Assembly: GCA_019633425.1 (NCBI GenBank)
Contig: WSUB01000081.1
Location: forward strand, 118,932-182,931
DNA: 64,000 nt
Origin: Tulasnella sp. 424
Taxonomy: Eukaryota > Basidiomycota > Agaricomycetes > Cantharellales > Tulasnellaceae
Direction of reading: 5' to 3'
In this document: in pieces, positions 1-11,214 of the stretch
Numbering within the stretch: position 1 is the stretch's first letter
Layout of the letters: each line of letters begins with the position of its first letter
Program-made: the position numbers and the translations under genes
Notes under the pieces: model-generated
Databases searched by the model: none
Seen by the model: the letters and a program-made list of their open reading frames with translations, nothing else
What the model was told of the DNA's origin: nothing

Positions 1-640
1 GTGTGGAGTATCTGTCCGTTCGATAATACTATTCGTGCCTTGTGGCAGGCAGACGGAAGTGGGTACATTCGTGTAGGTAGCATCACTCCGACATGACAGC
101 AACCCTTCTTTCCTATAGGCGAGTTTTTGCTCCAGTCAGTGCTCTCTACTGCGACGAAGCGAATCATTTTCGTAAGCAACGTTGGCGCCTATCGAGAGGC
201 GAACCGCAAGGCAGAGTATCCGGAGGTTGTGAGTCTTTGTTGCTTGTCAGAGACGGTTTCGCACCCGCTGATCTGGAGCTCGCCTCGTGCAGAAACTCGT
301 GTTCGAGGCGACTTCGTAATAATTTTCCAAGGGTCTGATCTTCTTCAGTTTGTTCACGATTTGCCTAGTCCGCAATGATATGCATTCCAATCCCTAGCGG
401 CTTCTAGTGCTGCGGACGTCGATCATAGAGAAAACCTCGGTCGTCGACGTCGATGAGAGTCCTCGGTGTCATCTACCGAGGCCGGTGGCTTGTAGTCATT
501 ATTGATTTAGAATTGCGAGACGGGCGGGCGACGGGTAACGAATGTTTTGCAGTCCACGGCATCCATACACCTTCGAAACTATCATGTGGCGCTGAGTCTC
601 GGATGTTTCCGCAGTGCAGTTACAGCTAGGGGCACTGAGT
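1..640. repeat. Diverged direct repeat, copy 1
   Basis: This stretch aligns with 1669-2285 in the same orientation. Shared blocks include the 'gtgtggagta' start, 'ggcaggcagac', the 'cttcagtttgttc' segment and the 'ccacggcatccatacacctt' segment, with many substitutions and small indels between them. No open frame is conserved between the two copies, so I treat it as a non-coding or decayed repeat of unknown type. It may begin left of the window. Confidence 0.7.
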
Positions 641-1668
641 GAGGAAAGCATTCGGGGAGATGAAGCGGTCATCAGGGTACTAATGTCCTGAGAGCAATTT
701 AGACGTTGTCTCGTGAAGCCTCCAGCGCCTCTGGAACACGAATTGAATAAAACGTTTTACACGGCGACCCGGAGTCTAAGGTATGTCCCCACAACCCGAC
801 ACGATTCGGTTAGCCTCAGCCTATTCATTCACGACCTCCCACTCTCACGTCCCTCACTCAGCCCACCGTATTCTTGGAGGCTCCTAGCTGAAAGTCCCTC
901 CTATACAATGCTCTCGGAAGTTACTCAGCGGACCCCATCACCTTTAAAGATGTCGACAGCGCCAAGTGGGAGCGCTTCATCAAAGGAATAAGCAAAGTCA
1001 CCCAAGATGTGGGAAAGTCCAGAAATAATAACTGGGTCAGCGACTCGATTTGGGAAAGTTGCAGAGAGCTATGATAAAAAATCAGCTGGAGAGCCCTGCT
1101 GATATAGTGGAAATGAGTCCCTGTGCTGTTGGTTGATGAGCGGTTGAAGAGGAACGTCCCTGGATCGATTAGGCCCAATCAGCACCCATCACCTCCACCT
1201 CTCACACCGCCCAAACCGAGCACAACTAAGCTCTAACCACAATACTAATGCCTTATATAGCTGCATTAATGTCCTCCTTCAGCCTCAACGAAATCAATAC
1301 TGATGTGATCTGGGTCAGACATCATGCACATCCCATCGTTCTTGACGAAGGTTTGTACGACGTGTAACGATAAATCACAGGCTCTTGCTGTTCAGATTAC
1401 TTAGAAATGTGTCAAGGATCAAGCTGCAGGTGCAGCTTTGCGAGCCTTCTTTGATCGTTCGGAAGTGTTGGCCACAACCTGCCGGATCATGTAGCTTTTT
1501 GGGGATCGCTCAGGAAGGCCGGGGACGCGGGGTCTACAGAGTTCGGTTCCGTTCATATCGCGTTGAAAGCGGATCTGTCTAGGGTTGTCGATCAGACGGA
1601 CGCTTCTTGTTACTGCAGACTGGGCAGAATCGACTGCTGGCCGCGCTGCTGTGCTTCGAACCGCGGTG
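641..1668. other. Spacer between direct repeats; no gene recognised
   Basis: The spacer holds only short frames. The frame through about 925-1075 on the plus strand reads like a fragment of a real protein (it contains DSAKWERFIKG) but has no start, no continuation and no family I recognise. It may be a decayed exon. Confidence 0.4.
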
Positions 1669-2285
1669 TGGAGTAAGTCGTTTGATAGTACCTAGCAGGC
1701 AGACAGGAGTGGATGTATTCCATAGACGCTTAGGGAGCATCACCCCGATATGCCATTCATCCTTCTCTCCCATAGACGAGTTGCTCCTCTAGTCGGTACT
1801 CTCTTCCGCGACGAGCCAAGGAAGTTTCGTGAGCAACGTTGGGGCCTATTGAGGTGCAAACCGCAAGGCACAGTGCCCAGAGGATGTGGGTCTGTGTTGC
1901 CCGGGAGAGCCCAAGACCCTTTGGCACTGCTTATAGGAAGCTTGCCTCGTGCAGAAAATCATATTATTCGAGGCGCGGCTGGTCTTCTTCAGTTTGTTCG
2001 CGATTTGCCAGGTCCGCGATGATGTGCATTTCAATCCCTGGCTGCTTCTAGTGCTGCGGGAGTCGGTCGGAGAGCACGCTTCGACGTTGATGAGCCCTCA
2101 CGGTCCCAGCGGCCAAGGCCGGTGGCTTGTAGTCGTGATCTCGAGTGACAGACAGAAGAAGCTAAACAATGTTTTGCATTCCACGGCATCCATACACCTT
2201 CGAGCTCATCATGTGGCGCTGAGTCTTGGATGTTTCCGTAGTGCAGGTTACAGCTGCCGAGGAGCAGGGAGCATTGGGTGAGAGG
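1669..2285. repeat. Diverged direct repeat, copy 2
   Basis: Second copy of the repeat at 1-640, same orientation, about 1 kb downstream. The homology runs from the 'gtgtggagtaa' block to the 'gtagtgcaggttacagct' block and fades just before 2290. The copies differ at many positions, so the duplication is old. Confidence 0.7.
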
Positions 2286-3430
2286 CAGAAACCCCATCTC
2301 AACGTCATCGCTTAGGGAACTCGAGACAGGAGGCTCAATAATAATGTTGCTGATGGTGCCCGCCCATCGACCCTTTGACGTTGACGGCATCCCCGTTTGG
2401 GTCGGCGTCCGGACCGGCTAACTTCTGGGCCGTCGCACGCGGTCCTAAGCGAAGATTTCGAACCCCCCAACTCTTGTACCGTGGACGCTTCCCAGAAGAC
2501 TGCGGCCGCCGCCGAAGTACTCGGACCCGTTGAGCGTCGGGGATGGGTTGAGGTTGGTTTTACATGTTTTTCCCGTAAACGAGAACACTGCGATTTAGCA
2601 TTGACAAGCTCAAGGCTGACCAGATTATTACTTGCTTGGCGCATGTCATTTCCGATCGTATGACGAAATGTCATAGAGATGAGGCTGCATGAGAGCGGGA
2701 TAAGCCACCGTAACGACGCAATCAATTCAGCGAAGTTGAGCCAATTAGGGAATTCAAGCGTTCGTCGACCCTCGACAGCGTGGATTTGATGGAACTAATT
2801 GAATTGATGTCCGTACATCCTGTGCATCGGCATCAATCTGTGCAAAGGGTGTCGTGATGGAGAGCTGAAACCACAACCCCAGACCTGTCGATCGCACGGT
2901 CAGGGTTTTTTCCAGATCCGGGATCCCCGACACGTGCCCGGACCCATCTCATCACTTTTTGGTCGATCCCATCCACCATTCCATCAAACACTCTGCCATC
3001 CAAATCTTATCGCATTATCTTGGCTTGCTGAGCAGTCGATCGAAGGCCAAAGTATCCACCCGACGGTCGGTGTGCGACGGGTGGGAGAGTAAAAGTCGGA
3101 ATATCCTGCGCCATTTGTGTAGGCTAAACGAAATAAAGCGAATCGCGAGAAGCGGGGATGTCTAACGTTTGGTATTGAGAGAAGCCAACAACAGGTCCCT
3201 ATGGATCCCGCACCGGGGGAATCCTGGGTCTGATTGGCTAGGCATCAGCTTCTCCGTCCCTTGGGGGTTTGCAAGGGTCGTCAATTGGATTTTTTGCAAC
3301 TCTCTACCTTTTGGAATCAGACTTAAAAGGTGCCCGCCCTTTGGCGTGATGGGTGCTTGGTTTCTCTCTTCGTCTCAGCCCACCCCCCTCCATCCACGTC
3401 CCTCCTTCTCATCACCGCCTTTCTCGAAAT
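2286..3430. other. Intergenic; no gene recognised
   Basis: No frame here shows a domain, a plausible exon chain or similarity to other parts of the window. The last few hundred bases are pyrimidine-rich and probably carry the promoter and leader of the membrane-protein gene that starts at 3431. Confidence 0.5.
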
Positions 3431-4966
3431 ATGGCAAAAGATTGGCACTCAACGGCCGAGCTCCAAAAGGATGCTGGTGAGTTCCATCATTCATCTGGGC
3501 GAAAGTGATCGACATCCCTGATCATCGTCATCGCATCGTCCACAGCAATCTACGGCAAGTTCGTCTTAACCCTCTGCGGTGTGGCAGCCTGGGACTTTCT
3601 CTCCACCTTGCCATTCGACTGGAGCATTATTAGTGGCAAGAGGAAATGGCGGTGGCCAATGGTGAGATCCCTCATTCGTATAGGGGTAAAGCTCAGCTAA
3701 CGCGCTCTCGACAGGCATTGTACTTTATTGCCAGAATATGCATGATCTTGCACATTTTTGCCTATGCGGTCAATCTCAACGCTATCTCTCGTGCGTGCTT
3801 ATATCTCACTCTAGTGATCCCGAGTACTGAGAAACGTTGATGCTATAGGGATTCCTTGTCTCCAGGTTGTCTGGATATCAAAAGGTTAGTCTTGGGTTGT
3901 ACAGACGCACTTCAAAGCGCTGACCGACTCTGGCTAGTCACCGATGCCATCGGCACTCCCATCGCCTCCGGCATTCTGCTCCTCCGTACTGCTGCTGTGT
4001 GGCACCAGAATAAGAAAGTTTGGATCCCACTCGTTTGCATGCTCCTCGGTCAGATCGTTCTCTGGCTCCAAACCTTCCGCTACTCCCGGACGGAATGGAA
4101 CGAACAACGAAAGGCTTGCGTTATTCTGGCAACGGCACCTAACCCATTGCTTGTCGCGGTCTTTTCTTACAGTGAGTATTTTTGCAGTCGTACAGATTTT
4201 CTTGCTCACTCATAACGCTACCTTTCAGCCATGGCATTCGACTTTGTGATCATGGTCCTCTGCTCCTATCGCCTCTTCAAGGCAAGGAGTACCAGCGCCA
4301 TCTCCAATCTCCTTTTCCGCGACGGTATTGTGAGTTGCCCGAAAGTCAAAGAGTTTTTTTCACCCAATGCTCATCGGTCCATTCCACCAGGTTTATTTCG
4401 CCGCCGCTTTCGGCGCCAACTTGCTCCAATCTGTCCTGGGTGCACTTGCTTTGAACCAGGTGATGAACATTGTATGTCTAACGTATTGGTAGTCTTCTGT
4501 TGGTGGTCCAAGGCGCTTACACCCTGATCGTTTGCAGTTCGCCCTTCCCTTTGCCCTCGTCGTCTCCGTCATCGCATCCACCGCCGTCTTCCGCAACGTG
4601 TTCACGCTCTACGATGACTTCGCTGGCGGACCATCATCCAACTCTCGACCTACAACCTCTGGCCAAGGCGTCATTGGAAACACAATGGGAGCTCGAACAG
4701 GCACCCGCAAGATGAGCATGAGCAAGAAAAACAACAACACCGGAGTGGATTCGTTCGCTCTTAATCCCGTGTCTCATGCTGCCAGCCGAGACCACCAGGC
4801 GTTTGGACTGGGTGGGATCGAGGTTACGAGGGTGGTGGATGTCAATGTCGACATTGAACGGGGTGGACAGCATTATACGACTTCGGCGGGGAAGAAGGGC
4901 ACGCTGGATGATGATAGCGATGGGTGGCCAGACCGTGAGGACCAGAAGAGCCACTTGCCCATGTAA
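3431..4966 (+). CDS. Multi-pass membrane protein of a basidiomycete-expanded family (DUF6533-like N-terminus)
   Basis: Eight exons join cleanly: 3431-3476, 3546-3661, 3715-3790, 3849-3884, 3938-4171, 4229-4329, 4391-4471 and 4538-4966, giving 372 residues. The N-terminal part has the pattern of the DUF6533-type segment of mushroom integral membrane proteins: a YGKF block, a WDFLSTLPFDW block and a KRKWRWP block. Six or seven hydrophobic segments follow, for example around LLLRTAAVW, FVIMVLCSYRLF and LPFALVVSVIAS. The last roughly 130 residues are hydrophilic and probably cytoplasmic. All introns are GT-AG, 52-69 nt. The start was chosen because it puts the conserved YGKF block about 15 residues in, as usual for the family. 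The family resembles 7-TM proteins but has no proven ligand or function. Likely plasma-membrane or endomembrane; role unknown. Confidence 0.8.
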
Positions 4967-5310
4967 CATAAGATATTTGTGTCTTCCCTTCGTCTTTCCT
5001 TTCACTCGCCTTTCCTTTCTTTTTCAAGCCATGCCATAGCTCTCCACTCTTTTTTTTATCATTTATGGTGTAAGCGTTGCTTGTACCTTTAGACGTATAT
5101 ATTGGATATTGGGAATGGGATCAGTGACGATTACATGAATGCGACTTGTTGGCGTGTGCATTGTGGGAATCGCCTTCGGCTTTTGCCTTGGACTGATTTC
5201 TTTTCTTCTCTTCGCTCAGTCCTCACGACGTCGACCACCTCAAATCCGGAAACCTCGGTACATTGTCCACGGTTGCTATCCTCCCAATTTCACTGTCAGA
5301 ACAGGAACCC
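4967..5310. other. 3' end of membrane-protein gene and 5' region of F-box gene
   Basis: A T/C-rich stretch follows the stop codon. A frame at 5139-5324 would encode a hydrophobic helix followed by an RRR run, but it lies in a different frame from the F-box gene and has no splice path into it, so I do not call it. Confidence 0.4.
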
Positions 5311-7324
5311 ATGTTCAACGCTAGTTCGCCCCTGCGCTACAAGGCTGACGTTGAAGTTGACCTCGAACCCGAGTATCCTATGGGCGACCGCGAATTCTTT
5401 ATCAACGCCGTCCAAAAACACATCTCATTGAGTGTCGCAAACCTCACGATGGTGGCGGACCTTCGGCCCTGTGGTGCCCATTTCCTACCCGTCCTCCTGG
5501 AAGCCATCGCTCGCTTCCAACATGAAATGAGTACTTCTGAAGAGGATGATATCAAGTCTGAGGCGTCTAATCCCGATGACTCTACATATAAAGAAGAATG
5601 GGATCCTTTGGAGCTTGTCCAGTGGTGAGTAATTGTGGGGAACGCCTGCGACCTCGAGGAATTGATAAACGTTGCTTGGGCCTACAGGATGCTCGACGTT
5701 TACCGAAACATGTCTCCGCGAGCTGTAGAGATTTATTCAGACTTGATGCAGATCTTGGAGAAGAGGTAATGCACCCCAGGTCTTGCCAATGTCTGGGTTC
5801 TGAATTGTTTGCAGATTAGAACGTCGGTGGGCCGAGATTGGTTCGTCGGAAGCTCCGACTGAAGTCACTGAAGCCGTGGCCGAACGGTCTGATGATGGAT
5901 GGGACATCGGCCACCACTCAACAGGGGACCTAGGACTATCCTTCAGTCGACTTCCCCCAGAGATCGTTGGAGAGATTTTCCTACACGCTGCGGACGTTCC
6001 ACTCATGCCAGTCACCCTCTCACACATCGACCGTTTCTCTCGAAACGTTGCCATCAACCTCCCAAAACTTTGGGACCGAATCAGCATACGTCTCGCCCCT
6101 CGTATCGTTGAACTCTACTTCGAACGTTCCAAAGCAGCGCCTTTGATCGTCGATGCAGTTCTACCGCCTCTTCTCGGTTATTGGACCCCGCGTACATCAA
6201 GGAGAATGAAGGAATTCATGGCAGCGATGCAACCTCACGGACGCCGCATTCAAGTCCTAAAGATCCGTCAATATTTCGTTGGATTCGTGGATCTGTCAGA
6301 GCTTCTGGATCTGCTGACCACGAGTTCGCTGGGCGAGGATCTGAAGGTCCTGGAGATTGGTGAAACGGGGGATCAAATCCAGGAGTGGCCCGAAGACCAA
6401 CTTCCGGATTTCGACAGATGGAAAGACAGCCCTTCAGCCCCGGAGTGCATCGCCATTTACGGTTCTTGTCCAACCATCTGGGTCCTGCGAACCATTTCGT
6501 TTGGTCGGCTAGTCCGTCTTGAAATTGTGGACAACTCGGACCTCGGACTTCGGTCTTTGCTGGAAGGCTTAGGTCGAAGTCCTCTCTTAGAAACTCTCAA
6601 GCTTTCCAACTGCATCATCACGGCCGGCCAAAATGAACAGGAATTCCCAACCATATCGCTTTCTGTCCTACATACCCTTGAAGTCATCCATACAGGGGCT
6701 CCGGGGCTCCCATTCTTCGATCACCTTGGCCCGTTTCCCAAGTTGACGACTTTTGCGATGGCCTTCGTGGAGATAGATGATAAAAGACCCGACACAGAGT
6801 TTACGAGGTTCATGCGTCGGCACCCATCAATACGCAACGTTCAGCTGGACGACTTCTTCACTAGCACTGAAGGTTGGAAGTTGGTATTCGGGTGCTTTAG
6901 TCTCACGACACACCTTTGGCTTTCCAACTGCTTCTTGAACGACGACAACCTGGCCATACTTTGCGGCTCAGTTGACGATGTTTCTCTGGACGTCTTGATG
7001 CCCAACCTTACGCATATAACCCTGGACAACGAGTGGGAACTTCATTCAGAAGCTATCTCGCGCCTGGTGAAGCAGCGACTTGCTTGGTGCGCAGACAGGA
7101 AATATATCGTAATCCAACCGCTACAGTCAGTTGTATTACGTGGCTGGGACGATGCAAAAATGAACAAGGACGATATCGACCTCATTCGAGGGTCTGTGAA
7201 GGACTTCGTTCTGGAGACGGTCTGGGGGGATGGCACGGAGTCGGAAGCAAGCAGCGATAGCGGTAGGGACTACGAGTACTGCTGGTCAGACATTGATCCG
7301 AACGAGTTGGCATTTGAAGAGTGA
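5311..7324 (+). CDS. F-box protein, tandem paralogue A
   Basis: Exons 5311-5624, 5688-5765 and 5815-7324 give 633 residues. An N-terminal region ends in an EEWDPLELVQW block. The middle 26-residue exon begins MLDVYRNMSP. The F-box follows with SRLPPEIVGEIF and the continuation LSHIDRFSRNVAINLPKLW, typical of mushroom F-box proteins. The rest is a leucine-rich, LRR-like substrate-recognition region with an acidic tail ending FEE. Known role of the family: adaptor that links substrates to SKP1-CUL1 ubiquitin ligases; the substrate is unknown. Both introns sit at the same codons as in the next gene (W split TG|G, R split AG|A), so the two are tandem duplicates. The start is the first ATG in the open stretch; a short upstream exon cannot be excluded. 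Confidence 0.85.
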
Positions 7325-7758
7325 TCCTGGACTGGCCGTGGTTGGTGTTGGGACAGTTTGTTGATTGAGCATATGTTGTTCGACCTGCGTGCGCCATTTA
7401 ACTTCCTTAGAGTTGTTATGTCATTTATACGCTGTAAAATGTATTCATATTCTCTGATGGTTCTCTTGTGGGCTGCTCTTCGTTGAAAAGCCGGCGTGTT
7501 GTTTGGTGAGAGGGTGGCGAGTTTGTTTAGGCGCCACTTTGTTGCACTTTGAACCAAGGCGTCTCGTTTGCACCTCGGTCTGGGGAGACGTCTCGCTGTC
7601 TGGCACTTATCCTGCCCTCGCCGCTCGCCATCCGATTCTCTGAATAGCCATTTTCCTTAAGGGGCTACCTCCTGGATAACGATTCAACTTGGTTTCAAAG
7701 CACAAGTGCGTCGGCTTTGTTCTCTAGTCGCGCAACCCACTCTAATTTCACGTCTAAG
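7325..7758. other. Spacer between F-box paralogues
   Basis: Contains the 3' end of paralogue A and the promoter of paralogue B. I see no other gene, repeat or RNA. Confidence 0.5.
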
Positions 7759-9732
7759 ATGTCAGATATTGAGCAATTGGATGATGTTGAATTCTTTTTC
7801 TACGCGGTGGATGAGCATTACAAGATTGCACGGGCGAATACAGAGCTCTTGGACCATCTTTGTCCCTTTGGCTCTAATTTCTACCCAATCATTCACGAAG
7901 CGTCGAAACAATTTCACCCACTCGGGGAAGACTGTATCGATGAAACTCGTTCAGTGCTCTCAGAGCCGGATGATACTACATACGTGGAGGAATGGGACCC
8001 TATAGAGCTTGTCGCGTGGTAAGTAGCAACGACATTCATTCGATGGCTCACCTAACACCTTTCACCGCTCTGCATGAATCACAGGATGCTTGAAACCTAC
8101 GGAACTGCTCCTGACGATGTTAATGTGCTCTACTTTAACTTGGTCAAGACTTTGGAGACGAGGTAAGTGAAACGCGTTCTCTCCGTTTGGAGTTGGGTCC
8201 TCATATCATTCTCTAGATTGCAAAGCCGTGCCATTGGATCTCAGATACAGGAGCCCCCAAGAGACGGCGTCAAAGGCGCAAATAAGCCGGCTGATGCCAC
8301 ACGGGCGAATTCCATTGCAGCCTGCAAGTTTCCAATCATGCCACCTCGTCGGCTCCCTCCCGAAATACTCGGAGAAATCTTCCTGCTCGCTGCAGAGGAC
8401 GTCCCTCTAATGCCCATAACACTCTCCCATATTGATCGCTTCTCAAGACATGTCGCCATCAACCTTCCGCGACTGTGGTCGACTATCAGCATCCGACTGG
8501 CCCCTCCCATAATCGATCTTTACCTGGCAAGGTCTAACTTGACCCCCTTGTTCGTCGATGCGATGGTACCGCCTCTTTTGGACAGCTGGTCCATCAAAGC
8601 TGAGCAGCGTTGCAAGGGGTTTCTGTTCAAGCTAAAGCCCCACATCCATCGCGTACGGGTATTAAAATGTCCGCAGTTCAACTTGATGCTGCCGGACCTA
8701 ATAGAGATCCTGGACATTTTGATGTCAAGCGGTCTAGGGCCGGAGCTGAAGGAGCTGGAGTTCGGTGAAATGGAGGAACAGGTTGAAGAGTGGCTTGACA
8801 GCCAGTTGCCTGGAATAAGGCACGGGGAAAGGGACGCTCTAATTCCTCGGTGTGTCACCATTCATGGAGCTTACTCGACATGCTGGGCCTTCCAAGCCAT
8901 TTCCTTCGCCCGTTTACGCCAGCTCAACATCACAGACAACCCAACTCTCGACTTTAACGATCTCCTGGGCGCTCTCAGCCAAGCCCCATCTTTAGAATCT
9001 CTCAGACTCGTCAACTGTGCAATCAAAGCCGACGAAGGCCTGGCATTCCCCGTCCTTTCCTTGCCCAATCTACGCACGCTGGAACTTATTCACCTCACCG
9101 CGCCGGAAATTCCATTCTTCGACTCGCTGGGCACATTCCCTAGACTATCGTCTTTTACGATGACCATCGTTGATGTTGTTGAGCCGAATCCGGAAGCGGA
9201 CCTGATCCAGTTCATCCAACGTCACCCTTCAATACGCGCCGTCTATCTTCACGACTTTGTCACCACGCCAGACGGATGGCGTATGGTGCTCGGAAGCTTT
9301 GCATCCGCAACGCATCTCCGGCTGTCAAGCTGCAATCTCGAAGATATTCATTTATCCGCCCTCAGCGACCCAGATAGCAACAACGCCTTAATGCCCCACC
9401 TCGTCCACTTGACTCTAGATAACGAGTTATTTCTTCATTCAGATACCGTCGCGCGCATTGTTCGTGATCGGTTGGCCGCTGGCACCAGAACCCCAAATCC
9501 AGAGGTTCAGCCACTCAAGTCTGTCACGCTGCGCGGTTGGGACGCTTCCAAGATGAACCCGGAGGACCTGGCTTCGATTAGTAATTCGGTGGATAATTTT
9601 GTCCTGGATACTTTCGACGGTGGCGCAAGCCCTTCTGGGACAGAGAGTGATGCTGGCACAGACTACGAGTATTGTTGGTCAGACATTTCCTCCGAAGAAC
9701 TTGGGTTCGGGAACGACATCTCGACCTTATAA
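7759..9732 (+). CDS. F-box protein, tandem paralogue B
   Basis: Exons 7759-8018, 8085-8162 and 8217-9732 give 617 residues. It is collinear with the preceding gene: an N-terminal block ending EEWDPIELVAW, a 26-residue middle exon starting MLETYGTAP, an F-box (RRLPPEILGEIF) and the shared DVPLMPITLSHIDRFSRH segment, then the same leucine-rich C-terminal half. Both end with DYEYCWSDI followed by a short acidic tail. Intron phases are identical. The N-terminal and post-F-box regions differ most, as expected if the two adaptors have come to recognise different substrates. The start ATG (MSDIEQLDD) follows a short leader and no upstream in-frame ATG exists in the open stretch. SCF ubiquitin-ligase adaptor by family; target unknown. 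Confidence 0.85.
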
Positions 9733-9887
9733 TATTTCACAGATCCAGTCGGAGATGCTGTCGATTCATCTATCTCTCTTCCATAGCTTGATCTGTTCAC
9801 TCGAATCTATAAACGATTGCTCTATCCGAAAATCGAGACAGCCAACGTATATTTCACTGGTGTGTACTACACGCAACCGATACAAAT

Positions 9888-11143
9888 TTACGCGGGTATG
9901 CACTGGGAGTAGTAGTCGCTTTGCTTGTTGCATTTGCTTCCCGCTGGGCACTATAGAAAAGACAATCATCAGAATAACAGCGAAAATGCATGGCATCACC
10001 CTTGGCGACGTACCACGGTGGGTCCTGAGTAACCTTGGCCTCCGCACTGCCCGTAGAGGGTCTGCGTCGGTCCACCGGCTGTAGTGGTTTTGGTAGTTGT
10101 AGTGGTGGTGGAGGTCGTTCGAGTGGAAGTCGTGGAAGTCGTGCGAGTCGTGCCCTGGCTCGTAGTAGGAGGGTTGACGGGTCCTCCACCACCGTAGACG
10201 GTGGGGCCGGGAATTGGGTACGTGGTGAAGCTTGTGTAGATATTGAAGAGAATGCCAGGATCGTTCTATCAATAGTGATAAATCCTCTGTGAGTAAGAGT
10301 ATTTTGGCGGTAGAAGCAAGTTACAAACCGCAGAGTAGGCACCAGGGAATTTGACACCGGGCGGGTTGGCCGATCCACCACCGGTGACGCTGAGCTGGTA
10401 GCAAGACATGTAGAGCTGAGCGCCTCCAACACTGCCAGCGACGTGAAGGGCGATGACTTCGGCGCGCAGGAGGTAGTTTCCGGGCGCGATATCAGACGGG
10501 ATCTTGAAGAAGAACTTGCCGCAGTTCTGGTGTCGCAGGTGGGGAATCAGCCGCTTACACTTGCGGTGAGAATTTTATTCAATTATCTTACCGCGTTCAA
10601 GTCATCAGTGCCCCAGGAATAAGTCTGCGTTGTGGGGTTAGCAGAGATCAATCCCTCTTGAGCGATCTTAAACCAGCTGAGAGAGGCCACATCAGTCGTG
10701 GATGGGTCAGCTTTCGCCCTGCAAATTACTTTGTCAGTATGGGATAAAGAGTATATTTAGATGCTGGGCATACATGTAGATGATCACAGGGCCGTCGTGG
10801 TTGCCGCCAATGGCCTCAGTCGTGCAAGTTCTGTCGCCGGGCTGCTGGTGCATCTCAACACCGACGGTTGATCCTGCAGTAACGGAGCAGGTTCCTGACG
10901 CGGGGACGTTTCCATTGGAATTGCAAGCGACGGTGCTCGCGGTGGCGCCTATCACACGGGGATTAGCAAGTCCTCCCCAACGAAGGAATCGCAGCTATGC
11001 TCACCTGTCGGGTTGTTGTTTGGTGGGGTACGGACGCAGGTGTTGGTTGAAGTGGAAGAATCAGTCCAGAAATACTGGAACGTGGCGTGTGCGCTAGCAG
11101 AAGCGATCAAGCTTGCAACGGCGGCGACGGTCGAGAGCTTCAT
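9888..11143 (-). CDS. AA9 lytic polysaccharide monooxygenase with C-terminal CBM1
   Basis: Six exons on the minus strand: 11005-11143, 10774-10948, 10592-10718, 10329-10526, 10014-10265 and 9888-9950; 317 residues. An 18-residue signal peptide ends ASASA and is followed by the mature N-terminal His19 (HATFQYFW), which with His80 in [10 protein letters not shown] would form the copper histidine brace. Gln184 and axial Tyr186 lie in AQLYMSC; His175 is the likely second-sphere residue. A Thr/Ser-rich linker (about 245-278) leads to a carbohydrate-binding module: [13 protein letters not shown] then CPAGSKC and DYYSQC. The final 63-nt intron falls inside the CBM1. Family role: secreted, oxidative cleavage of cellulose or other beta-glucans in plant cell walls, needing an electron donor and H2O2 or O2. 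All active-site residues are present, so it should be functional. It supports a plant-biomass-degrading lifestyle. Confidence 0.95.
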
Positions 11144-11207
11144 TTTGCAATTTCGAGGAGAACAAGGGTTGAAGGTAGGGAGGTAGAGACATTCTCATGT
11201 CGACTTT

Positions 11208-11214
11208 CTTATAT
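11208..11214 (-). promoter_or_regulatory. TATA-like element of the AA9 gene
   Basis: On the minus strand the sequence reads ATATAAG about 65 bases upstream of the AA9 start codon, a normal spacing for a fungal TATA box plus short leader. Confidence 0.45.

Noticed and set aside
3885..3904. 20-nt intron in the membrane-protein gene (GTTAGT...TACAG)
   Set aside because: Far too short. A 53-nt intron ending at GGCTAG (3885-3937) has a branch-like GCTGAC and keeps the frame.
5139..5324. Upstream transmembrane exon for the F-box gene
   Set aside because: Hydrophobic but in a different frame with no donor leading into the F-box frame; the paralogue has nothing equivalent.
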